From Gracilaria gracilis (taxonomy: Eukaryota > Rhodophyta > Florideophyceae > Gracilariales > Gracilariaceae): a stretch of 64,000 nucleotides of DNA. The notes under the pieces are model-generated. The model worked only from the letters and a program-made list of their open reading frames with translations. It had not been told where the DNA came from and searched no databases. A program made the translations under genes and the position numbers. The DNA lies in NCBI GenBank assembly GCA_030374805.1, contig JARGSG010000084.1:1-64000 (forward strand), given 5' to 3'. This document shows positions 1 through 11,057 of this stretch, one piece after another (the first letter of the stretch is position 1; every line of letters starts with the position of its first letter).

Positions 1-1
1 T

Positions 2-1281
2 GTACATGGAGTTCGAAATGATCTCAACCACGCGCAGCAGCATGTGATGGTGATCTATGAGAACTTCAACTTCGTGCAGTCGAGGTACCCGGGGTACCAC
101 AGTGTCATTGACCAGGTACCCCCCATGTCTAATGGGGAGACTCTTCAGTGGAAGAGAAAGAAGGAAGGTGGGGGATACGTTTTACAAAAGGTGAGGTCCG
201 AACAGAAACCTAGGGCATTTTTGAAGGAGCTAATCAGTCGGTTTTCCCACGCTGGGGATATTGTGGTCGACTTGTGTGCGGGGACGTTTTCGACAGCAAT
301 GGCATGCATGGAGTTACAACAGCATCGTAGGTTCATCGGGTGTGAGCCGGACCCTGACTGCTTGGTCCATGCTAGGCACGCCGCAATCGTTCAATTCGCA
401 TTGTTACTGCGGGAAAATGAGACGGATATCCAGGTAACGCAGGAAGTTCGGAATGCTATGATTAAGGTGTTGAACTTATTTCCGAAGTGGAATGTCCGCC
501 CATCGAGATCATGGAAGGCTTCATCCGCCTACCCCCAGTATCAGAAGTTTCCTACGTATATTATGGACTTTCTTGCGTCAATGTGGCGGAATAAGAGCTT
601 GTTCACGACTGGTAGGCGTAAGGCCCTTCACGATTGGCCTAAAACTTTGCAAGGAAAGATGGGGCTTCTGGATTGGAATGCAATGTTCGCACTGGAAGCG
701 ACGATGTGCGGTTGTCGTATCGGGAAGTCGAAGATTCGCCACCCTGGCGCAGGAATGGGGGTGTTCACTACACGCCAATTCATGGAAAATGAAGAGATAT
801 GTTACTTCTACGGAACACTGGTGTATCATGACCTAACGAAGAGAAAAGAGGTACACAAGAAATATGGTGAAGGTTTATTGGGAGCCACTTCCGATCGCTT
901 TCGGAAGTATTCGATGGAGTTTAGCGTCCGTGGCGATATATTACATAACCTCCCCAGAAAGAATACAAGGAGTAAATTTTAATACCTGTATGGATTGTCC
1001 CCGCCCCTTTTTCATTGGGTGGAACGATTAACGATCCCAAATATATGGAAAGTGATAAGGACATTGATGCAGTTGCGGATGGTGTGACGAAACGAAGGAC
1101 TGCAAATGTGCGGGTCATTCGAACTCCAAATACAGGACGCACCCCGCATCAACTACGAGAATACCAAATGCTTGCGGTGCGAGCACTTCGGAAACTGGAA
1201 GTGGGAGAGGAGTTGTTCGCGGATTATGGAGTAGAGTATAGCTGGGGTACATCGGCAAATCCTATTATAGTAATCGATTAG
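2..1281 (+). pseudogene. DNA amino-methyltransferase / SET-domain fusion, 5' partial, frameshifted
   Basis: The frame is open from the window edge, so the start lies upstream. The first part matches the C-terminal half of a beta-class N4/N6 DNA methyltransferase: a KPRAFLKELISRF helix, then the SAM-binding loop VVDLCAGTFSTA and RRFIGCEPDPDC. The catalytic DPPY-type motif would lie upstream of the window. The second part, from about nt 700, begins like a SET domain (KIRHPGAGMGVFTTRQF, EEICYFYG). The frame ends at TAA 980-982 after AAATTTT. The -1 frame continues without loss from nt 976 through GGTINDP, NVRVI, AVRALRKLEVGEELFADYG to a stop at 1281, which is the SET C-terminus. One inserted or deleted base therefore splits one gene. 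The predicted role is writing both DNA amino-methyl and histone-lysine methyl marks; this is inferred from domains only. A short intron is less likely because no spacer is missing from the protein. Confidence 0.7.
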
Positions 1282-2212
1282 AACGTGTAGTAAATTACCT
1301 ACATGTAAAACAACACCCTAAACCTCGATAATGAAGTGGCACTTATTGCATTCCAACTTCGCCGTTGAGCACGAATTAGAAACTAAACACTTTAGCTCAA
1401 GTGCAAGATGGAAGTACGTAGATACATAAAAGGTAGGGAAGGGCATCGAAGATGATGCGAAACCTTGTACGTTTTTTAACATTATGAGAACTATTCAGAA
1501 ATGGAGATTTCGGTGTCATTTTTTCGTTTCGGAATCGGGAAATAAAAACCCGCACTCGGTGATTTCCACCACACTTCACTCGGGTGGGGTTGTGCATTCG
1601 ATCGGTGATGTTCGATCACGGCGAGTGCCAAACACGTCGAGAGCAGAGCATTTCTGATTCCAGTGACCTTCAATCACGGTCAGCGGCTAAGACTTCGTGA
1701 GCCCAGCGTCAACCGCGAAGAACCCTTCGGATTTTATGTGGCGAAACGTAAGACGAGGTGTGTGAATGCAAAGGAGGTTAGCGGTCGCGCGTCAAAGAGC
1801 CGAAGGCGTGGCGAAACGCTAAGTAGCGAAGTTCGCACCGCTCGTAGTACGTGTGCGCCTCGGAGTGGTTTACGTGGGAAGGGAAGGAAGGGTGCGGCGA
1901 GGAGCGACGGTGCGCAGAGGAGCGACGGTGCGCAGAGGAGCGACGGTGCGCAGAGGAGCGACGGTGCGGCGAGGAGAGACTGTGCGGCGAGGAGCGTCGG
2001 GGGCAGAACATCGGAGCGAACGGAGCGAATGGTAAGCATTGTGGTGACGAAACTTATTGCGAACGCACTAGATCAAGAAGTTAGTCCAAGAAAAGCATAG
2101 GAGCGCAGCGAGGTATACCGGAAAAAAGATTCTGCGCAGTGGTCGGGAGAGAGATGGTCGTAGAAGAGGCGCAGAGACTGCACAAGTTTTAGAGGAGAGC
2201 AATGGCGGGGAT
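1282..2212. other. Intergenic stretch with a GC-rich tandem repeat
   Basis: No convincing gene is seen. An open frame at 1663-2100 is an artefact of the 18-bp tandem repeat at 1891-1998, which stays open in several frames on both strands. The rest is unremarkable mixed-composition sequence. Confidence 0.5.
1891..1998. repeat. 18-bp tandem repeat, 6 copies
   Basis: Six head-to-tail copies of an 18-bp unit, GGTGCGCAGAGGAGCGAC with GGCG/GCAG variation. Copies start at 1891, 1909, 1927, 1945, 1963 and 1981. The three central copies are identical. The 18-bp period is a multiple of three, so several reading frames remain open across it. Confidence 0.9.
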
Positions 2213-4411
2213 ATGATAGTGAAGGGTAAAGAGCTTCGTACGAGTGTCGGGGGAAGAAAGATAGCAAGGAGTAGTACCATATTAGGTAGTGGGGGTCTTC
2301 GAGGAAGAAAGGGAACTAACGGTGATAAAGAGCCAAAGGCTGGGGTACCCGAAGAGGGGGAAGGAGAAATGGAGAGAGTGAGGTGTGGTCACCCGGCGAG
2401 GACGCGAGGAGTAGAGAGTTTGGTTGTTGTGACGCCAAATAGATTGCCAGAGAAGGAAAGCACTGGTTTCGAGCAAGAGAATGCGAACCGGGAGAAAGAA
2501 AGAATGGGGCGTGTGCGGCGAATGGCAGAATGTGAAACACGGGAGGGTAGCGAGAGAAGAATAGAGAGTGTGGTTCATGGATTGGTGGGTGTTGAAGTTG
2601 TGGGAAAGGAGGGAGATAAGCGACGAAAACATGCGGACGGGAGAGTGGTACGACGTAGAAGTGGTGGATCAACCAAAGAAATTGTCGGAGGGACAGCAGC
2701 AGTGATTGAGAGGGATTTAGAAGGGGAGGACGACGTACAAACAGAACGGCGTCGGGAAGTGAATGCCGTGGAGACGGCGCCACTAACACCCCAAGGGATG
2801 CGAGTAAGGCGCAACACAGTTTTACTTCCGAAGGATGTGGGAGACGAAAGTGACGGCGGTCGTGGAGAAAGCGGAGGTATAATTCGAGGAGATGAATGGG
2901 GATCTACAAGGGAACGGGAAGGAAATGAAGAGAACCTAAGCGTATTGCCATGGTCTGCACTCTTTCAGAGGGTGAATTCACTGAAGGGACAGTTGGGAAA
3001 TATGAAGGAAGATCAGTATACATTGATGGTGAGTTTGAAGCTGACGCGGAAACAGCTGGGACGGCTGAGGGAGGAAAATAAACGGCAAAATGTGTTGATC
3101 GAAAGTCTTCGGGAGGCAGTGAAGGGGAGAAAGCGAGGTGGTGGAGGAAAGAAGGTGAGGCGGCGTCGAAAGTATGATATTGGAGTTGAAGAATGTTTTT
3201 ATGGATTCGCAGGGGCTGTATATGACAGGATTATTCATTATGCGAAGTTGGAGGTGCCTGAACTTTGTTTCGACACGGAAAACGTTGGCAGAAGCTGGAA
3301 GAACAGGAGTGAGACGATGGGAGAAAGTAGAGAGGGGAGCATGTTTGTAGTTGGGGAGAAGGAGATGGTGCCTAGGTGCCCAATTCAGGTTGCATATGAG
3401 ATGAGGGCGTACACACCATCGACAGAGGGTGGAACTGATGTGTTGTTGAAGTATGTGGTTGAGACAGAAAGAATGAGAGAGACGTGGGAGACGATAAGGG
3501 AAGCGGGGAGGAAACAAGAGTGCGTGGAGAATGTAAGCGCGGACAAGTGTCTGAAGCAGCGGATGAAGCAGACGATAAGCGCTGTGATTGGGGTGCGAAA
3601 GCAGGCTGCTCGGGACAGATTATTCTCTTTACTGGGATATGATTTGATTGCAAAGCGGGCGAAGCCTAGCGAGGGGACGGAACTTGGTGAGGAGTTGAAG
3701 AAGCAGATGGACGAGGCTCGCGAGAAGCTTGTGGGAAGTGAAGAAGATGGGATGAACAAGTTGTGTGCGTGGAGAATGAGCTGTTTCGAAGATCTTGCGT
3801 ACTCTGGGTCAACTGTGCATGCTCCATAGTGGAGCTGTGATGATGAAGACAAGTACTTCAAGAACGGAATGGCGTTGGCAGTGTTGGAGGAGTACATGGG
3901 ATACGCAGTGGAGACCAAATGTAATGGAGAAAAGCATTACGTGGATGGGACGGTGATGCACCTCGCCAGACTTGATGCGTAGATTGGGTGTGTTCTGAAA
4001 ACGATGAACGAGGGTGTGGGACGTGGAGGACAAAGGCAGCTCTTGTTTTCTACATTGTATGGGAGGTATCTGCCGAGGGCAGTGGAGGGTATATTGAAGG
4101 TGGCATTGGAATTGATGGGGGACGAGCACGGCGAAGAGTTTGAGAACGATGGGTTTTTAGAGGGGGATCCGAGGTGTGTGTCCGGAAATTCGGAGAGAAC
4201 TGCGACGGTTGGGCTGTGGATTCCATCGAGGGAGAAGGTATATCTAGCGGTGAGGAAGGAATACTTTATGGCGAATTTTACGCGGAGATTTGGAGCGGTT
4301 CTTGATTGCTACATAGCAGCGTGCCGACCAGAGGAGCCCAGTTTCACTCGTTTGGTTGGGCAGAGGGGAGAGGTTACGGATGGGGCAGAAGGAGGAGAGA
4401 GGAGAGGGTAG
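2213..4411 (+). pseudogene. Charged coiled-coil protein with two in-frame TAG codons
   Basis: One continuous reading frame of about 730 codons is interrupted only by TAG at 3827-3829 and TAG at 3980-3982; the coding character continues after both. The first about 240 residues are Arg/Glu/Gly-rich. A heptad-like coiled coil (RVNSLKGQLGNMKED, LTRKQLGRLREENKRQN) and a basic patch (KKVRRRRK) follow. A more globular region then begins at ECFYGFAGAVYDRIIHYAKLEVPELCF. I do not recognise the family. It converges on the minus-strand Plavaka-like transposase at 4553-7958, so it may be the second ORF of the same element. The stops mean it is either decayed or reads through UAG; decay is simpler. Confidence 0.55.
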
Positions 4412-4552
4412 GGTGAATAAGAGTGGGAGGAGTGGAGATAGCTGTGAAATGATGAAGAGGTGGTATATCTTCTTCATCCCATACCTATCTCCAATCCTTC
4501 CTGTGGAAGAGGGTGGTAGTGATTGGTTTATGAAAATTATATGGAATGAGTG

Positions 4553-7500
4553 CTATGCGGGGGGTGGGAGGTAGGGCCTGGATGTGGGGTCCCGGTAGTA
4601 TCTGTTCACGTAGAATCTATAGAAACGCCAATGGAGGCGGGAATTGAAGGGGAGTGCGGGGTAGTTCTGGCGGAGAACATGAACGGAGCCAAGGGTAGAT
4701 GAGGAAGGGATGAGTCCAAACCATGGAGAAACGTTGTCGGATGTGGAGTGGGTGGAGATGGGAACTGGATGGGCGGTGTGGTTATGTTCGTCGTCTGTTG
4801 CCCATCGGAGGCATACGCAGTTGAGGGTAACATCGACTTCGTCGCTTGGTGGGACGAGCTTCATGAACTAGACGAAGGTGAACTCCTTGGAAGATGGAGT
4901 GGAAGAAGGAAGGGTGAAGTGAAGAAGAGATATGAGTTTACAGACCTAGACGATGGGGGTGGAGTTGGAGGAGCTGGTGCCTGCGACGAGGACGTGAGAG
5001 AACTTTGGGGATTTAGAAGGACCGAAGGACGGGGCGGCAAATAGTCGTTGGGTGAGAGGGACTGGAGGATCCTGGAAGCGCGAGCTCGTTCCCCTCTTCA
5101 ATGTAGTGGTCGAGTGATGGAACATAACCGCCGACGACGTAAGTGGAGTTGAATACGGTGATTCGGGTGCGACGGAGAGTGGGGGAGTTCTCTGAGAGTT
5201 CTAGGACTTCGAGAGAAAGGGTGATGAATGAAGGGAGGGCGTGATTTCCAATCTGTTGGAGGATGGAGAGAGTGTCGGTGGGGAAGAGGTCTTGTAGAGA
5301 TTTGGGATTGAAAAGAGGATTAGAGTGGAAGAATTTGTGGGCGGTGATGAGATCAGCGAATGAGATGAGTTTTCCATCACGGACCAAACCGGGTTGGTGG
5401 GATTGGATGGGAGAGGCGAGGGCAGGAGTGGAGGAAGTGATGGAGGGGTTGGTCGAAAAGGGGTTCCAATCTTTGGTGGCGTTGGAGTGATGGATGGCGC
5501 GAATGGTTTCTTCATGTGCGGTGGATCTGCGCTTTGAGATTTTGGAGTAGTGTGACTTGAAAAGGGGGTGGGCGTGTTCGAATATGCCGGCATCGTTGAA
5601 ATGGGGGCATCCGAACCGGCGAATGTCCTCGACGATGTGGTCGAGGAGATGGAACTTGACGGTGTCAAGGCCGGAAGTGTGGTGGGGGCCGAGGACAAGT
5701 ACGGCTGTGCGCGTGAAGGAGCGGATTTGGAATTGGAGGTCAGTGAGGCGGGAGTCGGTCCATTCTGCGAGGTGTTGTATCTCATGCAGAAGAGGAGAAG
5801 ATCGGAGTACTTGGTGAAAACGGAAGTGATGGGAGCTGCATCGACCTCGTCACAGCAGCGGTCGAAGAAGGCGCCGATGAAGGGGAAGACCATGTCGAGT
5901 GAGCGGTAGTCTTTTGCTTCGAGCATACCACGCAAGCCGTCGGTAGTGAAGAAACCGTTGAGAGTTTGACCGTTGTCGGAGGAGGAAAAGTCGATGTGGA
6001 GTCCTGTGGCTCGGGATTGCTTTTCGATGGCGGCGAGGATGGTGCTCGCGTTTTTCAGGACGGAGGAGCGGACGCAGTTGAAGGAACGACGGGACTTGGA
6101 GGAACGGGGGGTAGTGAAGAGTGATTCTGACTTGAGTCTCTCGATGGCTGCGAGCTTGATGAGCTTGGAGATACCGAGGTGGAAGTTATGGAGTGGTTCA
6201 AAGGGGAAGATGTTGTAAGGGCAGAGGAGAGGGGTGATGTTGAGGAGAGGGTAAGATTCGAATAGGGAGGAGTACTTTGCCAGGGAAAGGGAGTGGAGTG
6301 CTTGAACGGCCTTTTCCTTGGTGTTTCGGGCGATTCTGGGCTTTCTAGTGAGGAGGGCCTTTTCAGCATCGTGGAGGAGGGTAGAGTGTGATATGCGGGC
6401 ATTCAGAGTCTTGGTTTGGGATCGAAGAGGGGGGATGGAATGTGTAGGTGGAGGTCGGAGCGTGGGACGGTACATCGGTGGCATGGATGCTTGGGGCGGG
6501 TGCCGTGGGAGATGGCGAGAATGTCCTTTGCTTCTGGAATGTCTGCGCAGTAGCTGGCGATGATTTGGTGACAATGGCAGAGCACGCCATTAGCGTCACG
6601 GAAGGGGAAGCCGGTGAGGCCGGAGGAGAGAAGAGGGTCGAGGAGGGTGGAGATGGCACGCTGGATGAGTTGCATTTTTTGGTAGAGCGGGAGATGCTGG
6701 ATGAGGTTTGGGGGATGGTATCGGGGTCTTGAGAGAGGGTGGCGAGATTGAAAGAGGTTGGAAGGTATCCGAGAAGGGTGAGGTTTTCGGTGATGCATTT
6801 GCAACGGAACGAGTAGGAGAAGTTGAGGAGGGTGATGTGAAGGGGGTAGGAGGTGATGGAAGAGGATTTGAGGGAGGTGGAGGACTTGTCGGAGTATACT
6901 TAAACGAAGCCGATGAAGGAGTCGATACCGGTGTTCTCAGGGGTTTGCCAGATGCAGGAGTTATTGGAGGACTGCATGATTGGGTGCTTGAGGGCTGGGA
7001 CAGCTTCTTTTCCGAGGGAAGAAGCCATGGGGTGGGCGAAAGCGGGAGAGCCGGAGGAGGTTGTATGGGGGAAGTTGTGGAAGAAGGTGTTGTCGGAGTG
7101 TGCGAGTGCGAGTTGTCCTTTAAGGACTTGGATAGCATCCTTTCGGAAGATGGTGGCTGTGAAGAAGTGCTGTGGGTCGTGGAGGGTGGTGGGGGTGAAA
7201 CCGATGTTGGTGACTCGGTTTTGGAAGAGGTTTGTTTGAAGTTTGAGACACTGGGAGGCGGAGGAGACGGCGTTGTGGAAGGCTGACTTGGAGGAGGAGG
7301 GGTCATGGAGGAGAGAGATGAGTTAGTCTGCCTTGCGGTGGCCGAGGGTGGAAGCCATGGAAGAGATGTAGAGGACCATTCGTTCGAAGTGGGGGTTAAT
7401 GAGGAGAGGGAAGGAGGGGGGGCGGTGGAGGAGGGGGGGCGGTGGAGGAGGGGGGCGGGTGGAGGAGGGGGGCGGTGGAGGAGGGGGGCGGTGGAGAATG

Positions 7501-7958
7501 CGGGGAGGGGGAGAGGAAGCAGACGGGGGTGCCTACGATATGTTAGGCGTCTTGGGTGTGCACGGAGAGGGAGAGCTGCTGCTGGTGGTAGGAGTCGTCG
7601 TCGGCGATGAGGACGTTATCGGAAGGGCGATGGGAGAGAGGAGGTGGGGGGGTGGTGAAGGTAGGGGTGTGGACTTCTGACGCTTTGTGCGTGGGGGGAA
7701 GTGAGGGACGTTGCCGCCTGGGGAGAGGAATCGCTTGTTGGCGGTGAAGCGGTTGGGGCATCTTCTTTGGTGCCTTTGAATGGCGGGGATGGTGCGAGCG
7801 AAGAAGGAGCAGCCTTCAAAGCAGCAATTAGGCATGGCAGGGAGCGGTGTGGGAATGTTGGGGGAGAGGGGGTACGTAGTGGTGGGGAGCGTCATATGGC
7901 GCACGGAAGGTGGGACGGAGTGATGGGGGAGGTGGCACGTGATGCGAAGGCCTTTCAA
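4553..7958 (-). pseudogene. Plavaka-like (CACTA-related) transposase, decayed
   Basis: Read on the minus strand, pieces in different frames line up in the order of one transposase. A zinc-finger N-terminus (MPNCCFEGCSFFARTIPAIQRHQ) lies near 7840. Ser/Thr/Pro-rich linkers come next. The core block GIDSFIGFV then a stop then VYSDKSSTSLKSSSITSYPLHITLLNFS spans about 6930-6800. A cysteine/histidine block (GVLCHCHQIIASYCADIPEAKDIL, KHPCHRCT) lies near 6550-6450. PLLCPYNIFPFEPLHNFHLGISKLIK lies near 6200. The C-terminal HVLRQNYPALPF plus HWRFYRFYVNRYYR is near 4640. YSDK/YPLxLTLLN and EPLHNFHLGISK are typical of Plavaka-type transposases in fungi, algae and animals. Several frameshifts and at least one stop make it inactive. 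Terminal repeats were not found. Confidence 0.6.
7412..7495. repeat. G-rich tandem repeat of about 16-17 bp
   Basis: About five copies of GGAGGAGGGGGGCGGT. It lies in a low-complexity linker of the decayed transposase and creates glycine- or proline-rich shadow frames. The G-tracts could form quadruplexes. Confidence 0.8.
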
Positions 7959-7960
7959 AA

Positions 7961-9597
7961 GTGAGAAAATAAACGGCCGATATCTGATATGAGAGTTGTT
8001 GAATAGATGTGCTGTATATCTATAGATAGTTCCTATTCGAAGGGTTTATATTCTTCTAATCGTATTCCATAAGTAGCTATCTATGTATTTATATCCCTAT
8101 TCGCCGCCGTATAGTTCTAAATATGTGCCACTTACACACTTACATTGGGTTCGGAAACTAGCCTGAACGGAAGTAACATGCTAGTTTGTCTTCCATGCAA
8201 AATAGCAATGATGGAAATAATCGTGAATGATTCTTTCCACACAAACTAGCACAAGTGGAAATGTGGAAATATTTTCGGAAATTAAGCACATCCAAATTTG
8301 GATAAGTTCACCGGTTTTTCGATCATTTTAATTCGGTCATTTTTGACACAAAAACTAGCATTCCGATAACACCGACGAATATATCAGAGCAGTGTGCAGA
8401 CACGCAATGGCCTTTCTCTTACGTGGCGAACAGTTGGTATGTGTAGCGTTCCTACGGGAGGAACGCTACAATTAAATGAGTTCCTGAACCTGATTGCTCG
8501 CGTGTGAAGATATTGAACATGTACGAGCAACTGTTGAACGCGCATGCGACTCATCATCTCGAAGTATGCCTCTCTTCCTACATGAGGTCCGGAACGTTCA
8601 CGAGGAAGATTGGCTTAATTCTGACCGGGACTTCTGGTGACGGTCGGACAACCTCCCCAAGCCCTCTTCTACTGGAAGTGGGAAATCTGCGTAACATTCG
8701 CAAGAGCCCCAGAGGAGCTTTGAAAGCCACTGTAAAGACAAAATCTACAAAAAACTGTACTATGACCTTGAATATTTGGTCTTTGCTTCTGTAGAATAGA
8801 GCGATAGTATCCTCCTGCAGTGAATAGGATCGATCCTATTCCAATATAAAACGATTTCTCTCCCATCGCCACAGCGATGTTCTTCCTGATGATGAAGGGG
8901 AATTTCAGCTGAATGCACGCTATCAGGGAGGTTGCTGATGAGCGCTTTGTACAAATTGTTGTACATGTCGTGTACGGCGTACCGCCAGCAAGAAATACGC
9001 GCCACACACGGTTACAAAGGGCACAAAAGTATACGAAACATCCTGTGACCATGTTTCATTCATCAGTGTCTATTTGTGAGGCAAAAGGGCCACCACAACC
9101 TGGTATTCCAGAATATACTAACAGACCACATAGTCTCTTTGAGCAAAACCCTGGCCGATGCCAGGGTAAAACTTCATTAGGTAGCTTGCATTACACTTTG
9201 ATTAAACGCCTTTCGTAAATGAGAATGAATCCAGTCTAATTTGCCTCTCTCATCGTTGCAGACTGGGGAATATAAAAGTCTTACAATGGGCTTAATGTGG
9301 CGGTACCTGTGGCGGTGGGGGCCCTACTCCGGAGTGGGGATGACAAAAGGCTTGGGGTAACAAGTGGCTCGCTTCAGAGAGTAAAGACATTTCACAGCAC
9401 CGCAACATACTCCGTATTTCAACGTTTCCGTCGCCGCAAGAGCACTTCAACAGCAACCTGTGGCTTAGATATGACAATAGCTGTAAACGACTGAGCCCTA
9501 GCTATTGATGTACCCTGTTTGATACAAATGACGAGATCGACACAAATGACGAGGTCAAGTATTCGAAACCAGACGGTTTCCGCCAGGCTCTTTTGTG
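7961..9597. other. AT-rich intergenic region
   Basis: No supported gene. AAACTAGC occurs at 8155, 8243 and 8352, with its reverse complement GCTAGTTT at 8180. A perfect hairpin lies at 8442-8470. A short direct repeat ACAAATGACGAG is present about 55-70 bp before the TATA box of the downstream gene. Confidence 0.5.
8442..8470. repeat. Perfect 11-bp inverted repeat with a 7-nt loop
   Basis: TGTAGCGTTCC at 8442-8452, loop TACGGGA, then its exact reverse complement at 8460-8470. It lies outside any gene and could be a cruciform or RNA hairpin, or the remnant of paired element ends. Confidence 0.85.
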
Positions 9598-9604
9598 TAT
9601 AAAA
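9598..9604 (+). promoter_or_regulatory. TATA box of the galaxin-like gene
   Basis: TATAAAA in the context TTTGTG-TATAAAA-GCC, 91 bp before the ATG at 9695. Spacing suits a short 5' UTR. Assigned by motif and position only. Confidence 0.6.
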
Positions 9605-9694
9605 GCCACCGACTCATGCAACTCCGCAAAGCAAAGACTTCTCCTCTTCTACCATCCTACCATCCGTGAAGACACAACGCCAACTTTTGACAAG

Positions 9695-10081
9695 ATGAAC
9701 AAGCCAGCACTCATCTTCGTGTTCCTGGTGTCTCTCCAACTGCAAAATGCACACAGTCAGACGTGTGGCAGAAGACCTTTCAACCCCAGTTTCTTCAAGT
9801 GCTGCTCTGGTGTTGTTGTACGTGCTCATGGAAGTGATCTCTGCTGTGGCACCGAAGCCTTCAACCCCAGTTTCTTCAAGTGCTGCTCGGGTGTTATTGT
9901 GCGTTCCCGTGGAAGTGATCTCTGCTGTGGCACAGAAGCCTTCAATCCCAGTTTCTTTACGTGCTGCTCGGGTGTTATTGTGCGTTCCCGTGGAAGTGAT
10001 CTCTGCTGTGGCACAGAAGCCTTCAACCCCAGTTTCTTGACGTGCTGCTCTGGAATACTTCGACGTGGCAGACGCTGCTGA
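9695..10081 (+). CDS. Secreted cysteine-rich repeat protein, galaxin-like
   Basis: Codes for 128 residues. The start chosen (MNKPALIFVFLVSLQLQNAHSQ) gives a clear signal peptide cleaved near residue 22; the open frame extends 34 codons upstream, but that part has no signal and includes the TATA region. The mature part is a 27-residue repeat of form FNPSFFKCCSG-VVVR-GSDLCCGTEA, present 3.6 times. Each copy contains two CC pairs about 12-13 residues apart, preceded by an (F)NPSF turn. This CC spacing with the CCGTxAFNP junction resembles galaxin repeats of coral skeletal matrix and related extracellular proteins, but sequence identity to that family was not tested. A secreted, disulfide-linked structural or defence protein is inferred. 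The repeats are nearly identical at DNA level, indicating recent amplification. No neighbouring gene informs its role. Confidence 0.75.
   Translation: MNKPALIFVFLVSLQLQNAHSQTCGRRPFNPSFFKCCSGVVVRAHGSDLCCGTEAFNPSFFKCCSGVIVRSRGSDLCCGTEAFNPSFFTCCSGVIVRSRGSDLCCGTEAFNPSFLTCCSGILRRGRRC
9779..10081 (+). repeat. 81-bp coding tandem repeat
   Basis: Units at 9779-9859, 9860-9940, 9941-10021 and a partial unit at 10022-10081. Units 2 and 3 differ at only a few positions. Near-identity opens long antisense frames, which are not genes. Confidence 0.9.
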
Positions 10082-11057
10082 GTGTCTTTTTTTCACGGAA
10101 GTAGTGTGTAACAGGGATTTTGGCAAAGTTTAATATCTAGGTACCGCATAATGGGCTGGTTTTGGTGCGCAATTGACGTAAAACTTCTAGATGTATCGTC
10201 TTCGTTGTAACGTACACGATAAAAGTGGTGAGGTTTCATGTTGCGTCTAAAAAGACAAGTAAAGTTCTAATCATGTTGTTCATCCGCCAGTGCCAATGAG
10301 AGCAAAATGATAATTGAGCCATTGAACAGGAGATTATACGACAAGAGAGGGAGGGAAAGACGATTTAGATTAAGAATTCAGGGCATCTGGAAAGAGAATT
10401 GTGCTTCTGCATTTCAGCGTTGGTGTGCGTGTCTTGTTTTGAGTACGTGTATGACCCATTTCAAGGCAATTTTGATCCTTAGTTACGTCTAGCTAGAGAA
10501 CTATAGTCTTTGTACTGTAGTACAAAGACTGTTGCCCTTCGCATTTGTTTATGTCTCTATCTATAATGGCTGTGTTCAATTAGTTGGTTTGTGTTTGTAA
10601 GAGACATCGCAATGATACTCTTCAGTTTTATAATTATAATCACCAAACCATTATTCCGTTTGGTCTGTGAGAGGGATGGAGCGCTTGGTGGGTTTCTAAC
10701 TATTATACTACAAAGACGAACTCCTACTCTACGATTCTCTCTCTCTCTCTCTTTGTGGAATTTAATTCTATTATTACTCTACGATTGTTGTGTTCCTTCC
10801 TCTTGAGGTCGAACTAGAACAGAGAGAGGAAGAGCGGTATTAGAAGCTTTTCCACATGAAATCGCCAATTTTCTGTATTCATAACTGAACATTGAGGAGT
10901 TTTGTTCGTAGTACAGTACATAGCCTTGCCGTTGGTCAAGCAATGCAAGTTTGGGTTAGAAGGTTAAAGAATGAACGAAAGCAAGTTATTTTTTGTTGCA
11001 AAGGGACCTACAGCTACAAAGCAATGTGCCGAGCGTTTAACACTAGCAGGGCCGGTG
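10082..11057. other. Intergenic region
   Basis: No supported gene. It contains a perfect 12-bp inverted repeat (10505-10530), a (TC)n run at 10736-10752 and AT-rich unique sequence. Confidence 0.5.
10505..10530. repeat. Perfect 12-bp palindromic repeat with a 2-nt centre
   Basis: AGTCTTTGTACT at 10505-10516, GT, then its exact reverse complement at 10519-10530. It lies about 420 bp past the stop of the galaxin-like gene. Confidence 0.9.

Noticed and set aside
1891..1998. CRISPR-like array
   Set aside because: Units are contiguous with no spacers.
1663..2100. 145-codon Arg/Ser/Asp-rich frame
   Set aside because: Mostly the 18-bp tandem repeat, open in several frames on both strands.
7305..7680. 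Gly/Arg-rich plus-strand frames
   Set aside because: Shadows of the G-rich tandem repeat within the minus-strand Plavaka-like pseudogene.
8669..9052. 127-codon minus-strand frame
   Set aside because: No domain, no promoter, and an AT-rich non-coding context; overlapped by equally long plus frames.
9614..10126. Long antisense frame over the galaxin-like gene
   Set aside because: Produced by the 81-bp coding repeat; no signal peptide or domain, while the plus frame has both plus a TATA box.
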